Of a stretch of DNA of 64,000 nt, positions 8,094-16,903 are shown piece after piece. A program made the translations under genes and the position numbers. How positions within the stretch are numbered: position 1 is the first letter of the stretch; every line of letters begins with the position of its first letter. Origin of the DNA: M3007 sp041392625 (GTDB lineage: Bacteria; Bacteroidota; Bacteroidia; Chitinophagales; Saprospiraceae); the NCBI GenBank assembly GCA_041392625.1, contig JAWKLR010000020.1, positions 6,679 through 70,678 of the forward strand, given 5' to 3'. A model generated the notes under the pieces. That model had not been told where the DNA came from, made no database searches, and saw nothing but the letters and a program-made list of their open reading frames with translations.

Positions 8094-9089
8094 TCAGGCA
8101 CTTTTAATAATTCCGGACTCGACTAAATACTCTGCAATTTGAATAGCATTGGTTGCAGCGCCCTTCCGAAGGTTGTCTGAAACAATCCAAAGATTCAAGG
8201 TTTTCTCCTGCGTTTCATCCCGCCGGATGCGACCCACAAATACATCGTCCTTGTCGTGAGCAGTGATCGGCATCGGGTACTCTAATTTTGATACATCATC
8301 AACAATTGTAATGCCCGGGAAGTTTCGGAGTTTCTCTACTACGTCTTTCAAGTCGAACTCGTTTTCAAACTCTACATTCACCGCCTCTGAATGTCCGCCA
8401 ATAACGGGGACACGCACAGCAGTTGCTGTCAACTGTATGTTTTCATCCAGGATTTTCTTGGTTTCCAAAACCATTTTCATTTCCTCTTTGGTATATCCAT
8501 TTTCAAGAAATATATCTACGTGCGGAAGGAGGTTCATGTCGATTGGGTAGGCATATGCCTTGTCAGCGGGCTTTCCGGCGCGTTCATCCATCAATTGATT
8601 CACCGCTTTCACACCGGTACCGGTTACCGACTGGTAGGTGCTCACGACAACCCGACGAATTTTGTAGGCATCGTGCAGGGGCTTGAGTGCAACAACCATC
8701 TGAATGGTAGAGCAATTTGGGTTTGCAATAATCTTATCGTCTGCGGTAAGCACGTGTGCATTTACTTCAGGGACAACCAGTTTTTTATCCGGGTCCATCC
8801 TCCATGCGCTGGAATTGTCGATCACAACAGTACCGTTGGCTGCAAACTTTGGTGCCCACTCAAGCGATACGGATCCACCTGCAGAAAAAATAGCAATATC
8901 CGGACGCTGATCCACCGCGTCCTGCATGCTTAAAATCGGATATTCTGTACCCTTAAACCGGATCATTCTTCCGACAGAACGGGCGGAGGCCACAGGGAGT
9001 AATTCGGTTACAGGGAAGTTTCGCTCTTCCAGTACTTGAAGCATTTTGGTGCCAACCAATCCAGTGGCACCCACAAGGGCAATTTTCAT
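8094..9089 (-). CDS. asd: Aspartate-semialdehyde dehydrogenase
   Basis: Asd reduces aspartyl-4-phosphate to aspartate semialdehyde with NADPH, the branch point towards lysine, diaminopimelate, threonine and methionine. The N-terminus MKIALVGATGLVGTKML is the NADP-binding GxxGxxG loop. The active-site cysteine is in NPNCSTIQ near residue 128, and GGHSEAV carries the family's catalytic-histidine region. The length of 331 residues is normal. The frame is open further upstream to 9230, but the start at 9089 places the nucleotide loop at the N-terminus as in all family members; the upstream part overlaps a hairpin repeat. It feeds the DAP used by MurE in the same window, but is not in an operon with it. 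Confidence 0.93.
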   Translation of the reverse strand: MKIALVGATGLVGTKMLQVLEERNFPVTELLPVASARSVGRMIRFKGTEYPILSMQDAVDQRPDIAIFSAGGSVSLEWAPKFAANGTVVIDNSSAWRMDPDKKLVVPEVNAHVLTADDKIIANPNCSTIQMVVALKPLHDAYKIRRVVVSTYQSVTGTGVKAVNQLMDERAGKPADKAYAYPIDMNLLPHVDIFLENGYTKEEMKMVLETKKILDENIQLTATAVRVPVIGGHSEAVNVEFENEFDLKDVVEKLRNFPGITIVDDVSKLEYPMPITAHDKDDVFVGRIRRDETQEKTLNLWIVSDNLRKGAATNAIQIAEYLVESGIIKSA

Positions 9090-9112
9090 AGAATGTATAA
9101 GCAGTTTTTGGT

Positions 9113-9170
9113 CGAACTTCCCGATAGCAGATCTATCGGGAAGTTCGCGCGTATGAGGACAGCCTGTCCT
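9113..9170. repeat. Two adjacent hairpin repeats
   Basis: First hairpin: CGAACTTCCCGATAG (9113-9127) and CTATCGGGAAGTTCG (9133-9147), a perfect 15-base stem with a five-base loop. Second: AGGACAG and CTGTCCT around a single C (9156-9170). They lie between the beta-propeller gene and asd on the minus strand; the second one reaches the first base of the TAA stop of the propeller gene. The position suits transcription end or RNA stabilisation, but neither has a clear T run. Confidence 0.65.
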
Positions 9171-11922
9171 TAGAATTTTGTTTTTACAAATTTTACCGTT
9201 TGGGTTTGGTGTGCTGTGCGCAGGCTGCAAAGGTAGGTCCCGTCTGCTAATTCGGCAATAGGTATTTCAATTTGACTGCCCGACACATTTCTACTTAGAT
9301 ACTGCTTGCCGGATAAACCCATAATGGAAACGGTTGCTTTTGCTACAGGTTGCTCCAGCGTGATTCGAATATAATCGCTTGCCGGGTTGGGACTTAAGCT
9401 AAACCGGGTATTTCCGGGAGTGCCCTGGGTTGAAACCATATTGGTGTAATTGCTGGAAAACATACCGCGCCCGTGGGTAACCTGCAACCAGTCCGTCAAC
9501 CGGACGAACGTCGATAAAGTCAATGACTGAAGATCCGATCAAATCAGGTGATTCCAGTTCCCATTGGGTTCAAACTGTGTTACCGAATGTAATTCCAGGA
9601 GTATCTGTTGAGTATAAACCAATGCTGGTTCCACAAAAATATTTTCTGGAGCCATCCGCAAACGGTAAAATGCTAACCCACCGGATGGATGGTGCATTGC
9701 CCGTGCCAAACGAACTTGCTTCCAGGTTTCCTCCCACACTTTTGCCCAAGTTTGTCCGCCATTTGTGCTTTGAAACAGGCTGTAAATATTGTAATTCGAA
9801 TAAGCCACAATCACATTGTCCGCATCATCCGGATCAATGGCTATACAACTCACGTTTCCATTGGGGGGGCCGCAGGAGAGGTTAATGGAGTCCAGTTCGG
9901 AGTGCCGGTATGGGCATCATCAATGCGAAACAATTTATTAGCAGACGTTCCAAAGTAAACTCGGTGGGTCGGATTGGCCTGCGAAACTGCGATGGCGCTG
10001 ATTCTGCCGTCAGCGCTTTCGAGGCTGTCAGGAAATACAGTCCATCCCTGAGCAATGCTGTCCCACTCGTTGTTGAGTACAATATTTCCCAGTTCCGATT
10101 GCCGGTACAGTTTATCTCCGGCAGGTAAAAACAGGATGTCCTGATCAGTAGGGTCAATTGCTAATGGATTAATAAACAGGTAATCCGACTTGTCCGGACC
10201 AATTGGATCAATTCGAGTATACGCGGTTACCTGCCCGGTTGCATCGATGTCGCATTTTGCCACTTTGCCCTGCTGGATAGAAAGTACATAGGCAGATTTA
10301 TTATTTAAAATTGCACCGTAGGCACCATCTCCATTTACCGTTTGGACCCAGGTAGACTGTGGGTCATTGGAGTTTGTGAAAAAGTTACCATTGTCCTGCA
10401 AGCCACCAATCAGCGTATGATCTCCCGAAAGGGTGTGCTCAATCATTGCGGTGTAGAACTGGCTGGTTTGGTATCCCCGATTCAGGCTGTTCCAGACTAC
10501 CGTTGGTGCAGTACAATTATCCGTGCGGTGCAAACCTCCATCGCTGGCACTCAGCATGACACTGGAGTCTGAAGGCAGAAACAACAGATCGTGAATGTCC
10601 GGGTGGTGATTTGGGTACAATTCAAAATAAGGAAGGCTGGTGCCCGGTTTGTAGCCACCGATGTGCGTGGTGTTATCGGGAGAAGTAAATCCGTCAGTTG
10701 ATCGGTAAATGTTGGTGCCGCCAATGTAAACATTGTTTGTTCCCGGTTGGACACGAACCACCAAATCGTATCCGCCCTGACAGGCGAATTGATCAAATTC
10801 AGTTCCCACCGAAGGCATGTTGCCAGAAAGGTCGGTCCAGGTGCCTCCTGCTCCGGAGCCATCTCCGCTCAGATATTCGTATTTCCAGAGGCTGGACCAG
10901 TCGTCAGAATCAATGTAGTTGTTGTAATGCCCGGAGCCAGGCGTTTCAGCAAGAATGTACACTTCGTTTTCGTTGTTCGGATTGATTTCAATCACCATCC
11001 GGTTGAACTCTGCGGGGAAGTTGGCAGGAGTAATATCAGTCCAGGTAGTCCCGTTTGTGCTGCGCCAGATTCCGCCCTGCGGCCCGTCGCTGCTCATGGT
11101 TGCATAGCGCACGCCGGTGTTGCTTACTGCCACATCAGCAAAATAGGAGTAGGCTGAAGTATTGCCTCCAATTACCGCAGACCAACTAATTCCACTGTTT
11201 ACGCTTCGGTAAATGGTCCCGATCGTAGCCATGTAAATTTCTGTCTGGTTTTCATTTGCCGGATTCATGGCCAGGCGCCAGCCAGATTGATACAGGCTGG
11301 TAAATTGGTTGGGGTTGCCCCCTGCTGTAGAAGTAATCGGTGTCCATGTAATCCCGTTATCGGTACTTTTGAACATGCCATCTCCGAGGTAAAAGGCGCC
11401 CGTTGCGCCGGCGCTGGTGCCATACACTTCTCCTGAGAGGTAAAACCAGGAGTCTGTATGCCCGGGACGTTTATCCTGAACGATGCTTACACAGCCCGGA
11501 TGCGCATTCAATGGAGTGGTGCGTTCCCAGGATTGGCCGCCATCTTCACTCAGCCATACTCCACCCGAAACACCACCTGCCATGAGGCGGTTTTCATCGG
11601 TGACGTCCATAGTCAGCGCGCGCGTTCTTCCGCCTACATTATATGGCCCCCTATTTTCCCATATCCCACCTGCCCGGTTGCTGGCTTTGATCGGTAGGCT
11701 TTTTGCAAAAGCCTGTTCGAGTAAGCGGATTCCCTGAGGGATTTCTCCGGTGGCTGGATCGGCAAGGCGTTGCTTCTCCCAGGCCATTCGGAGTGCTTTG
11801 TTTTCTTCTTGTGGAAAACTGGGCAAACCGACTGTTTTCTCTTTGGTCAAATCAGAAGCCAGGAAAAAGCATCCGACAAAAAACACTGCAAGCAAGAGGG
11901 TAGGTATGGCTATTTTTTTCAT
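9170..11922 (-). CDS. T9SS-exported beta-propeller (sortilin/BNR type) protein, frameshifted
   Basis: The start at 11922 gives a signal peptide (MKKIAIPTLLLAVFFVGC). Next come repeated Asp-box motifs of the S-x-D/N-x-G-x-x-W type, for example SEDGGQSW, STDNGITW, SVNSGISW and STNGTTW, which build a beta-propeller like those of sialidases and sortilin. The last 75 residues (SLSPNPASDYIRITLE to VKFVKTKF, stop 9170-9172) are a type A T9SS sorting domain, so the product should be carried across the outer membrane. The frame breaks at least three times. At the C7 tract (9863-9869, one C short) the first frame ends at 9850. Near 9727-9731 lies a one- or two-base change, and around 9545-9570 an in-frame TGA plus a missing piece. 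Both long open pieces are clearly one protein of about 910 residues. Ligand unknown. Confidence 0.75.
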
Positions 11923-11967
11923 ATAAATTTTGTTTGGCACTAATATACGCAAGAGCGGGAACAAATC

Positions 11968-11988
11968 CTGACCACTGACTACTGACCA
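11968..11988. repeat. Short copy of the heptamer repeat
   Basis: Three 7-base units CTGACCA, CTGACTA, CTGACCA in tandem, the same family as the array at 4821-4876. It lies in the 326-base gap upstream of the propeller gene, in what would be its leader. Confidence 0.75.
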
Positions 11989-12087
11989 CCCTTTATGCAT
12001 TTTTTTCAAAAATAGCATCTTGTATAGGAGCGATGGAAATTTGATGTCACATTCTTTTGATATTGAAAGGCTATAACTAAACTATTA

Positions 12088-12119
12088 TTTGACTCAACAC
12101 CCTATGCTCCGTATATTTG
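12088..12119 (+). promoter_or_regulatory. Promoter of the sigma factor operon
   Basis: TTTG at 12088-12091 and TATATTTG at 12112-12119, separated by 20 bases, match both parts of the Bacteroidota housekeeping promoter. The leader to the ATG at 12249 would be about 125 bases. On the other strand, TATTTTTG (12014-12007) could serve the propeller gene, but no -33 partner is visible. Confidence 0.6.
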
Positions 12120-12248
12120 ACCGAATATTTTTTGAGGTTCCCACTGAATCCCATGCAGTGAAATTTGAATCTGGTTGTAAATGTGCTATGATGAACGCAT
12201 CATTTCAAACAGGATCGGGCACTGCTCCTGAAAACTATCCGGGTATTT

Positions 12249-12848
12249 ATGTTCAAACGATTTCGTAAAGATGCTGCCAATGAGTTGGCTGACGAAGCAC
12301 TGCTGGCGAAATATCAAGAGAGTGGTGATTTGCAGCACCTGGGGCAATTGTACGAGCGGTATATGTCCATGGTTTTTGGGGTATGTCTCAAATTGATGCG
12401 GGATCACGGGAAGGCAGAGGATGCTGTCATGATAATTTTTGAAAGCATCATTGAAAAAGCCCGGACCCATGAGATCGCAAACTTCAGACCCTGGCTTTAC
12501 GTCACAGCGAGAAACCACTGCCTGATGGAGTTTAGAAAAAACAATCGTCGACCAACCGATCTGCATGAACCAGATCAAATGGCCCGATTTGATTCAGTAG
12601 ACCCGGAATTTGATATTGAGTTACCAGATACTAATGAAACAGCGCTAAATAAATGCCTGGAAGGGCTGGCGGCGCTACAACGGAAATGTGTGCAACTTTT
12701 TTATTTTGAAAATAAATCCTACAAAGAAATCGCGTTAATGCTTGAGGAAGAACTCGGGCAGGTCCGTTCTTTTATTCAGAACGGGCGGCGCAATCTCAAA
12801 CTTTGTCTCGAAAAACAAGGCATCAATAAGATTGCCGATTCGTTTTAA
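12249..12848 (+). CDS. RNA polymerase sigma factor, sigma-70 family (ECF type)
   Basis: A 199-residue protein with the two-domain layout of extracytoplasmic function sigma factors. Region 2 lies at about residues 20-95 (LGQLYERYMSMVFGVC, then FRPWLYVTARNHCLMEFRK) and region 4 at about 135-190 (CLEGLAALQRKCVQLFYFE, KSYKEIALML). It should direct RNA polymerase to a special promoter set. The stop is two bases before the ATG of the membrane protein with the TonB domain, so the two are cotranscribed and probably translationally coupled. That is the usual arrangement of a sigma factor and its membrane anti-sigma factor. It is upstream of, but divergent from, the propeller gene; whether that gene is a target cannot be told. 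Confidence 0.88.
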   Translation: MFKRFRKDAANELADEALLAKYQESGDLQHLGQLYERYMSMVFGVCLKLMRDHGKAEDAVMIIFESIIEKARTHEIANFRPWLYVTARNHCLMEFRKNNRRPTDLHEPDQMARFDSVDPEFDIELPDTNETALNKCLEGLAALQRKCVQLFYFENKSYKEIALMLEEELGQVRSFIQNGRRNLKLCLEKQGINKIADSF

Positions 12849-12850
12849 GC

Positions 12851-13939
12851 ATGGCTGCTAAACCGACCAAACCCAACCCTCAACAGGACTCAACATTCCA
12901 ACACATGTTGCGTCGCTGGTTTCGCGGAGATATGACGCTCCGCGACGAGGCCTCCTGGCAATCAATGGCCAGAGAGGATGGTTTCCAGCGCGATGCACTG
13001 GATGGATATCGAAGTGCCCCTGAAATGGATCATGAGGCCGCCATGAAGCGTATGCAAGAGGCTTTGCACAAACGGGTGCCCCCCAAGCCAAAGGTATTTC
13101 CAATCAATCGGGTTCTTTCTATTGCCGCGGTCTTTCTGCTTTTGGTGGCTGCGATTTACTGGCTTCCTCAAAGTGGAATGAACCTGAACAGCAAATCCAA
13201 GGAACTTGCCCAAAATACAGAACAGCAGGATACCGATGGCGCTCCGAGCGAAACAATGACTCCAGCTGTAGCCGATAAAATTCAATCGGAGCAGGAGAAG
13301 GCTGTAGTTAACAAACCTACAGTCATAAAGGATGCTAAACCCGACATCCTGCCGGGCGGCGGCATTGCAGCGAATACCCCAGAGCCACCTGTTCGTGTGC
13401 TTGAATCAAGTTCACCCACCAATTCAAACATTCTGAGCGAAGATGCCGATGATATCTATAAGGATGAGGCATATGGATATACTCCGGTGAACAATCCACC
13501 ACTTAAAGAAGAGGCAGCAGGATCGCAAGCATTCGAGCCCGCAGTTGCTCAGCAAAATACTTCTCCCCAAGGTACCAGTCGGAAAGCGCGGAGTTTTCCC
13601 ATTGAAGAACAAATAACGGAGCAGGAAAAGCCTACAACCACATACAAGCCGAAAATGGATAACGGTTTGTTGGGTGGCCAGCCGGCAATGGGATGGGATG
13701 CATTTGATGAATACCTTCGTCGCTCTGCCCTGTTGCCTATTGAAGCCCGAAACAACAACGTCACGGGTGTAGTACGGCTTGAGTTCAGCATTGACCCCGG
13801 AGGGAGCGCATTTAACTTCGTTGTGTTGCAAGGTTTGGGGTATGGCTGTGATGAAGAGGCTATTCGCTTAGTGTCAGCCAAGGAGTGGTTGCGCGGTTCC
13901 GGTGGGCGTACGCGTGTGGATGTTTGGTTCCGGCGATAA
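12851..13939 (+). CDS. Single-pass membrane protein with TonB C-terminal domain, probable anti-sigma partner
   Basis: 362 residues in three parts. An acidic/basic cytoplasmic N-terminus of about 85 residues contains FRGDMTLRDEASWQSMA and is followed by one membrane helix (about 87-105, VLSIAAVFLLLVAAIYWL). A proline-, serine- and asparagine-rich periplasmic linker comes next (about 110-280). The last 75 residues resemble the TonB C-terminal fold, with VTGVVRLEFSIDPGGSAFNF and ending WLRGSGGRTRVDVWF. The start, two bases after the sigma gene, and the topology suggest the N-terminus holds the sigma factor while the TonB-like end senses or touches an outer membrane partner. No ExbB/ExbD genes are nearby. 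The TonB-like domain is recognised by pattern; the anti-sigma role is inference from order and topology. Confidence 0.65.
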   Translation: MAAKPTKPNPQQDSTFQHMLRRWFRGDMTLRDEASWQSMAREDGFQRDALDGYRSAPEMDHEAAMKRMQEALHKRVPPKPKVFPINRVLSIAAVFLLLVAAIYWLPQSGMNLNSKSKELAQNTEQQDTDGAPSETMTPAVADKIQSEQEKAVVNKPTVIKDAKPDILPGGGIAANTPEPPVRVLESSSPTNSNILSEDADDIYKDEAYGYTPVNNPPLKEEAAGSQAFEPAVAQQNTSPQGTSRKARSFPIEEQITEQEKPTTTYKPKMDNGLLGGQPAMGWDAFDEYLRRSALLPIEARNNNVTGVVRLEFSIDPGGSAFNFVVLQGLGYGCDEEAIRLVSAKEWLRGSGGRTRVDVWFRR

Positions 13940-14015
13940 AAATCCTCCCCTTAAGGCTAAATCTAAAAAATTAAATCTGTAGCGTGAACAAATTCCTATT
14001 GTTCAAAAGGCTTGC

Positions 14016-14023
14016 TATTTTTG
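14016..14023 (+). promoter_or_regulatory. Putative -7 element, nearly leaderless start
   Basis: TATTTTTG ends only four bases before the ATG at 14028 of the LytTR gene. With the usual six to seven bases to the start point the transcript would begin at or inside the start codon. The next in-frame ATG does not give a better protein start, since the LytTR protein's first helix follows directly. Confidence 0.4.
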
Positions 14024-14027
14024 CTTT

Positions 14028-14894
14028 ATGAAACAAATTTGGAGTTGGTTGAATCAGGCGTATCCGCTGGAGTTGAGTCTTCCCAGACTGATGGGGTCTT
14101 TGATTTTTGGAAGTTTTTTTGTCACCTTTTTCCTGTACACATTTCGGCCTTTTGGCATGGATGGCCTTTCATCCGGCGCGGCTTTTTCTATTGCCGCCGG
14201 TTATGGCTTGATTACGGCAACTGTGACCCTGGTTTGGTTTGGAATCATGCGTTTTGCACAGCGGTGGATTGACGAAGAATCCTGGAGTGCCGGAAAAGAG
14301 ATTGTTTCTGACTTGCTGTTTGTTTCTTTGGTTGGAGTGGGTAATATGTTGTACGGGGCAATCCTGTTTTCGGAAGAAATTACCTGGGGCTTGTTTTTGG
14401 GCTGGCAAAAACTCACTTTCCTGGTGGGCTTATTTCCGGTGGTTATCGGTGTGCTGGTCAAACAAATCCGGCTTATGCGGCAATTTACACTGGAGGCCAG
14501 CGAAATCAATGCTTCCCTTCCCGGACGGCCGGCACATCCGGTTCAGAAGGTGTTGCTGCGGGGAGATAATCAGAATGAAGAAGTTACCCTCAGTGCCGAT
14601 CAGATTTTGTACCTCGCTGCTGCAGACAATTATGTTCAGGTATACTACCAAACCAGCGAGGGCGTGCAATCCACCATGTTGCGTTCTACTTTGAAAAAAA
14701 TGGAAGATGCATTAAGTGGCATTTCCGAAATGTTTCGCTGCCACCGAACATACCTTGTAAATCTGGATCAGGTGGTAGAGGTAAGCGGCAATGCGCAGGG
14801 GTTCAAACTACACCTGCAAGGTGTCGACCAAACCATTCCGGTTTCCCGAACCCTGAATGATTCCATTCACCTCAAGTTGGCCCAAATAAAGTAA
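14028..14894 (+). CDS. Membrane-bound LytTR-family transcription regulator
   Basis: 288 residues: four membrane helices in the first 150 (for example LIFGSFFVTFFLYTF, AAGYGLITATVTLVWFGIM, LLFVSLVGVGNMLYGAIL, LTFLVGLFPVVIGVLV), a linker, and a LytTR DNA-binding domain from about residue 185 to the end. The LytTR hallmarks are visible as ILYLAAADNYVQVYY, MFRCHRTYLVNLDQV and TIPVSRTLND. LytTR domains bind DNA through a beta fold and usually sit behind a receiver domain. Here the receiver is replaced by a membrane sensor, a layout often found in Bacteroidota, so it should act as a one-component regulator at the inner membrane. Signal and targets are unknown; it is alone, with no histidine kinase beside it. 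Confidence 0.85.
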   Translation: MKQIWSWLNQAYPLELSLPRLMGSLIFGSFFVTFFLYTFRPFGMDGLSSGAAFSIAAGYGLITATVTLVWFGIMRFAQRWIDEESWSAGKEIVSDLLFVSLVGVGNMLYGAILFSEEITWGLFLGWQKLTFLVGLFPVVIGVLVKQIRLMRQFTLEASEINASLPGRPAHPVQKVLLRGDNQNEEVTLSADQILYLAAADNYVQVYYQTSEGVQSTMLRSTLKKMEDALSGISEMFRCHRTYLVNLDQVVEVSGNAQGFKLHLQGVDQTIPVSRTLNDSIHLKLAQIK

Positions 14895-15072
14895 TAACCC
14901 CTCCCATTTGCCCCTGTGGCCCTCCCGTTTGTCCCTGGCTTTGCTATTGGGCCCGTATTCTTGTCGCTCACCACTCAAATCTGCGCGGCTGAATTTTTCC
15001 ATATTCCTTTGCATTGTTGATATTATTCTTGTTCACCGTAGCCTCTAAGAGGATACAACAAATTAGTCTTCA

Positions 15073-15768
15073 ATGGAACTTTTAGGAAAACTCTCGCTTT
15101 GGATTCACATTCTCGCCGGCTTGCTTACTCTTTTGGCCGGACCGGTAGCCATCTTTTATAATTTTAAAAATGTCAAGCGGCACAAGCAGGCAGGGAAGTT
15201 GTTTTTCTATGCCATGGTAGTCGTGTGTTTTACCTCCTGGGTCGGTTACTTCAAACGGCCTGATGTAGTCTTTTTTCAATTTCTTTTAGGTATAGCAACC
15301 ATCGTATTGGCAAGTGTTATCCAGGGTATTCGGGCGATTCAGTTGATGAAAGGAAAGTCTGTGATCCGATTTGATTTTGTTTACAATGTGTGCCTGGGGC
15401 TTTTTGGAGCCTGGATGCTTCAAAAGGCTTATGTGCATTTTAGTGCGGGTACATTTATTGCTTTTCCCATTTTGTTCTTTGTTTTTGGGATTTCAGCAGT
15501 GAAAAACTCAATCGCACAAATACGCATGTTGCTGCACGCCGATCAGTTGGCTCCGATGGTTTGGTACAAATTGCATGTGGCAACCATGTTGGGAGCGTTC
15601 ACAGCCTCAACAACTGCATTTACTGTCAATGCAGCCCATTTTTTGCCCTGGTACATCCAATGGTTTGGCCCTACACTTGCATTGCTTCCATTGCAGTTTT
15701 ATTTTGCTAAAAAGATTTCAGGTCCAGGTCGTAAGGCGAAGCCGGCAGAAGAACTGCAAACGACCTAA
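15073..15768 (+). CDS. Multi-pass membrane protein, DUF2306-like
   Basis: 231 residues with about seven hydrophobic segments, starting at a helix with WIHILAGLLTLLAGPVAIFYNFKN. Several histidines lie within or next to helices (residue 12, the RHKQAGK loop near 36, LLHADQ near 155, WYKLHVATMLG near 167). This is the pattern of small DUF2306-type membrane proteins and could bind haem or metal, but no function is established. It precedes ribA by 87 bases, and ribA has its own promoter-like element, so it is probably a separate unit. A family call from memory only; confident that it is a real gene. Confidence 0.6.
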   Translation: MELLGKLSLWIHILAGLLTLLAGPVAIFYNFKNVKRHKQAGKLFFYAMVVVCFTSWVGYFKRPDVVFFQFLLGIATIVLASVIQGIRAIQLMKGKSVIRFDFVYNVCLGLFGAWMLQKAYVHFSAGTFIAFPILFFVFGISAVKNSIAQIRMLLHADQLAPMVWYKLHVATMLGAFTASTTAFTVNAAHFLPWYIQWFGPTLALLPLQFYFAKKISGPGRKAKPAEELQTT

Positions 15769-15834
15769 TCGCGCTCTAAAACATTGTTTTGCATTTGCTG
15801 TTGTAGTGGGTATGTTTTGGAGAATAAAAAGCCG

Positions 15835-15842
15835 TATTTTTG
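15835..15842 (+). promoter_or_regulatory. Putative -7 element of ribA
   Basis: TATTTTTG lies 13 bases before the ATG at 15856; a TTTG at 15816-15819 is the only possible -33 partner, at a short 15 bases. It supports the start at 15856 over an upstream in-frame ATG at 15784. Confidence 0.45.
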
Positions 15843-15855
15843 CGGTTCGATACTT

Positions 15856-16443
15856 ATGATAAAACGACAAGCAGAAGCGCGTATTCCCAGTCGCTGGGGC
15901 GAATTTCAAATGGTGGCATATGCCGCCAATGCCGACGAGCGCATGCCGCACCTGGCACTGGTTTCAAAAGACTTTGACCCCAATAAACCCACACCCGTAC
16001 GCATCCATTCCGAATGTATGACCGGCGATGTATTCAGTTCAAAGAAGTGTGATTGCGGAGAACAGTTGGATGCATCATTACGGATTGCAGCAGAGCGGGG
16101 GGGCGTAGTAATATACCTGCGCCAGGAGGGAAGAGGTATTGGACTCATAAACAAACTCAAGGCATACAACCTCCAGGAGGAAGGGCTCAATACCATTGAT
16201 GCAAATACGCATTTGGGTTCTGATGCCGATGCCCGCCAATATGAGTGCGCCATCTTTATGCTGCAAGATCTGGGGATTTCAGAAATTGAACTGATAACGA
16301 ATAACCCCGAGAAAGAGGCTGCGATGAAAAAGTCGCCAATACGTGTGCTTCGGCGCATCCCGGTGGTTATACCACCACATGCTGAAAACGAGGCTTACCT
16401 CAAAACGAAACAAGATTTGATGGGGCACATGCTAGGCATCTAA
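15856..16443 (+). CDS. ribA: GTP cyclohydrolase II
   Basis: RibA opens GTP to the pyrimidine that begins riboflavin synthesis, releasing formate and pyrophosphate. The zinc site is complete: HSECMTGDVF followed by KKCDCGEQ (three cysteines in the C-x10-C-x-C pattern). The GTP-binding part YLRQEGRGIGLINKLKAY and the ending NNPEKEAAM are also present. 195 residues is the usual size of a stand-alone RibA; there is no RibB domain fused in front, which differs from the bifunctional RibBA common in many bacteria. No FMN riboswitch was seen upstream. Confidence 0.93.
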   Translation: MIKRQAEARIPSRWGEFQMVAYAANADERMPHLALVSKDFDPNKPTPVRIHSECMTGDVFSSKKCDCGEQLDASLRIAAERGGVVIYLRQEGRGIGLINKLKAYNLQEEGLNTIDANTHLGSDADARQYECAIFMLQDLGISEIELITNNPEKEAAMKKSPIRVLRRIPVVIPPHAENEAYLKTKQDLMGHMLGI

Positions 16444-16903
16444 CGCACCAGATCTTTTAAACATTATTGTCATTTTAAAATCTGAATTGCCGCAGCATTC
16501 GGGTTTTGAAATGGCAATTTTTTTTTGAATGCAGCGTTTGGTACTTGGTAATATTAGGCAGCAGTTTGTCGTGCGTATGTATCCCATTTTATGCTGTCAT
16601 CCGACCTTTTAGATTTCAATCCATAATCAAGTTGCCGCCTTTAGTTTTGGGCATGGTTCGGTTTTTAATTCAAGTAAAATCGTATACATGCTAATGGCCT
16701 GACATTCTGCCGCATTGGTGTGGGATGTTGCTTGTCATGCAAATGATTCGTTAATGCCTGTTTTGGGCAAATAAAAAGGACATTGGACTCCGTTAGAGAA
16801 CCGGTTTTAGAATTTGATTTGGTTGGCCCGGATTATTGCCATTTTAGGTCAAGGGGCTTTCCGGATTCTAATAACCATTCTGGAGTCATACAAAACCAAA
16901 ACC
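16444..16903. other. 460-base intergenic region without a recognisable gene
   Basis: AT-rich sequence between ribA and the type B surface protein. A TAGTTTTG at 16642-16649 fits the -7 pattern but has no -33 partner. Short open frames here lack family resemblance and have atypical composition. No hairpin with a T run was found after ribA. Confidence 0.5.

Noticed and set aside
10747..11157. 136-codon plus-strand frame within the propeller gene
   Set aside because: Opposite to Asp-box repeats with a clear protein on the minus strand.
12186..12578. 130-codon minus-strand frame over the sigma factor gene
   Set aside because: Overlaps the conserved sigma region 2; no promoter, and no recognisable domain.
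15769..15855. FMN riboswitch searched for before ribA
   Set aside because: The gap is 87 bases and lacks the conserved AGGGT and GAAGGG-type segments.
16506..16694. 62-codon frame in the gap before the type B surface protein
   Set aside because: Hydrophobic but with no family, ribosome site or promoter; composition is that of the AT-rich spacer.
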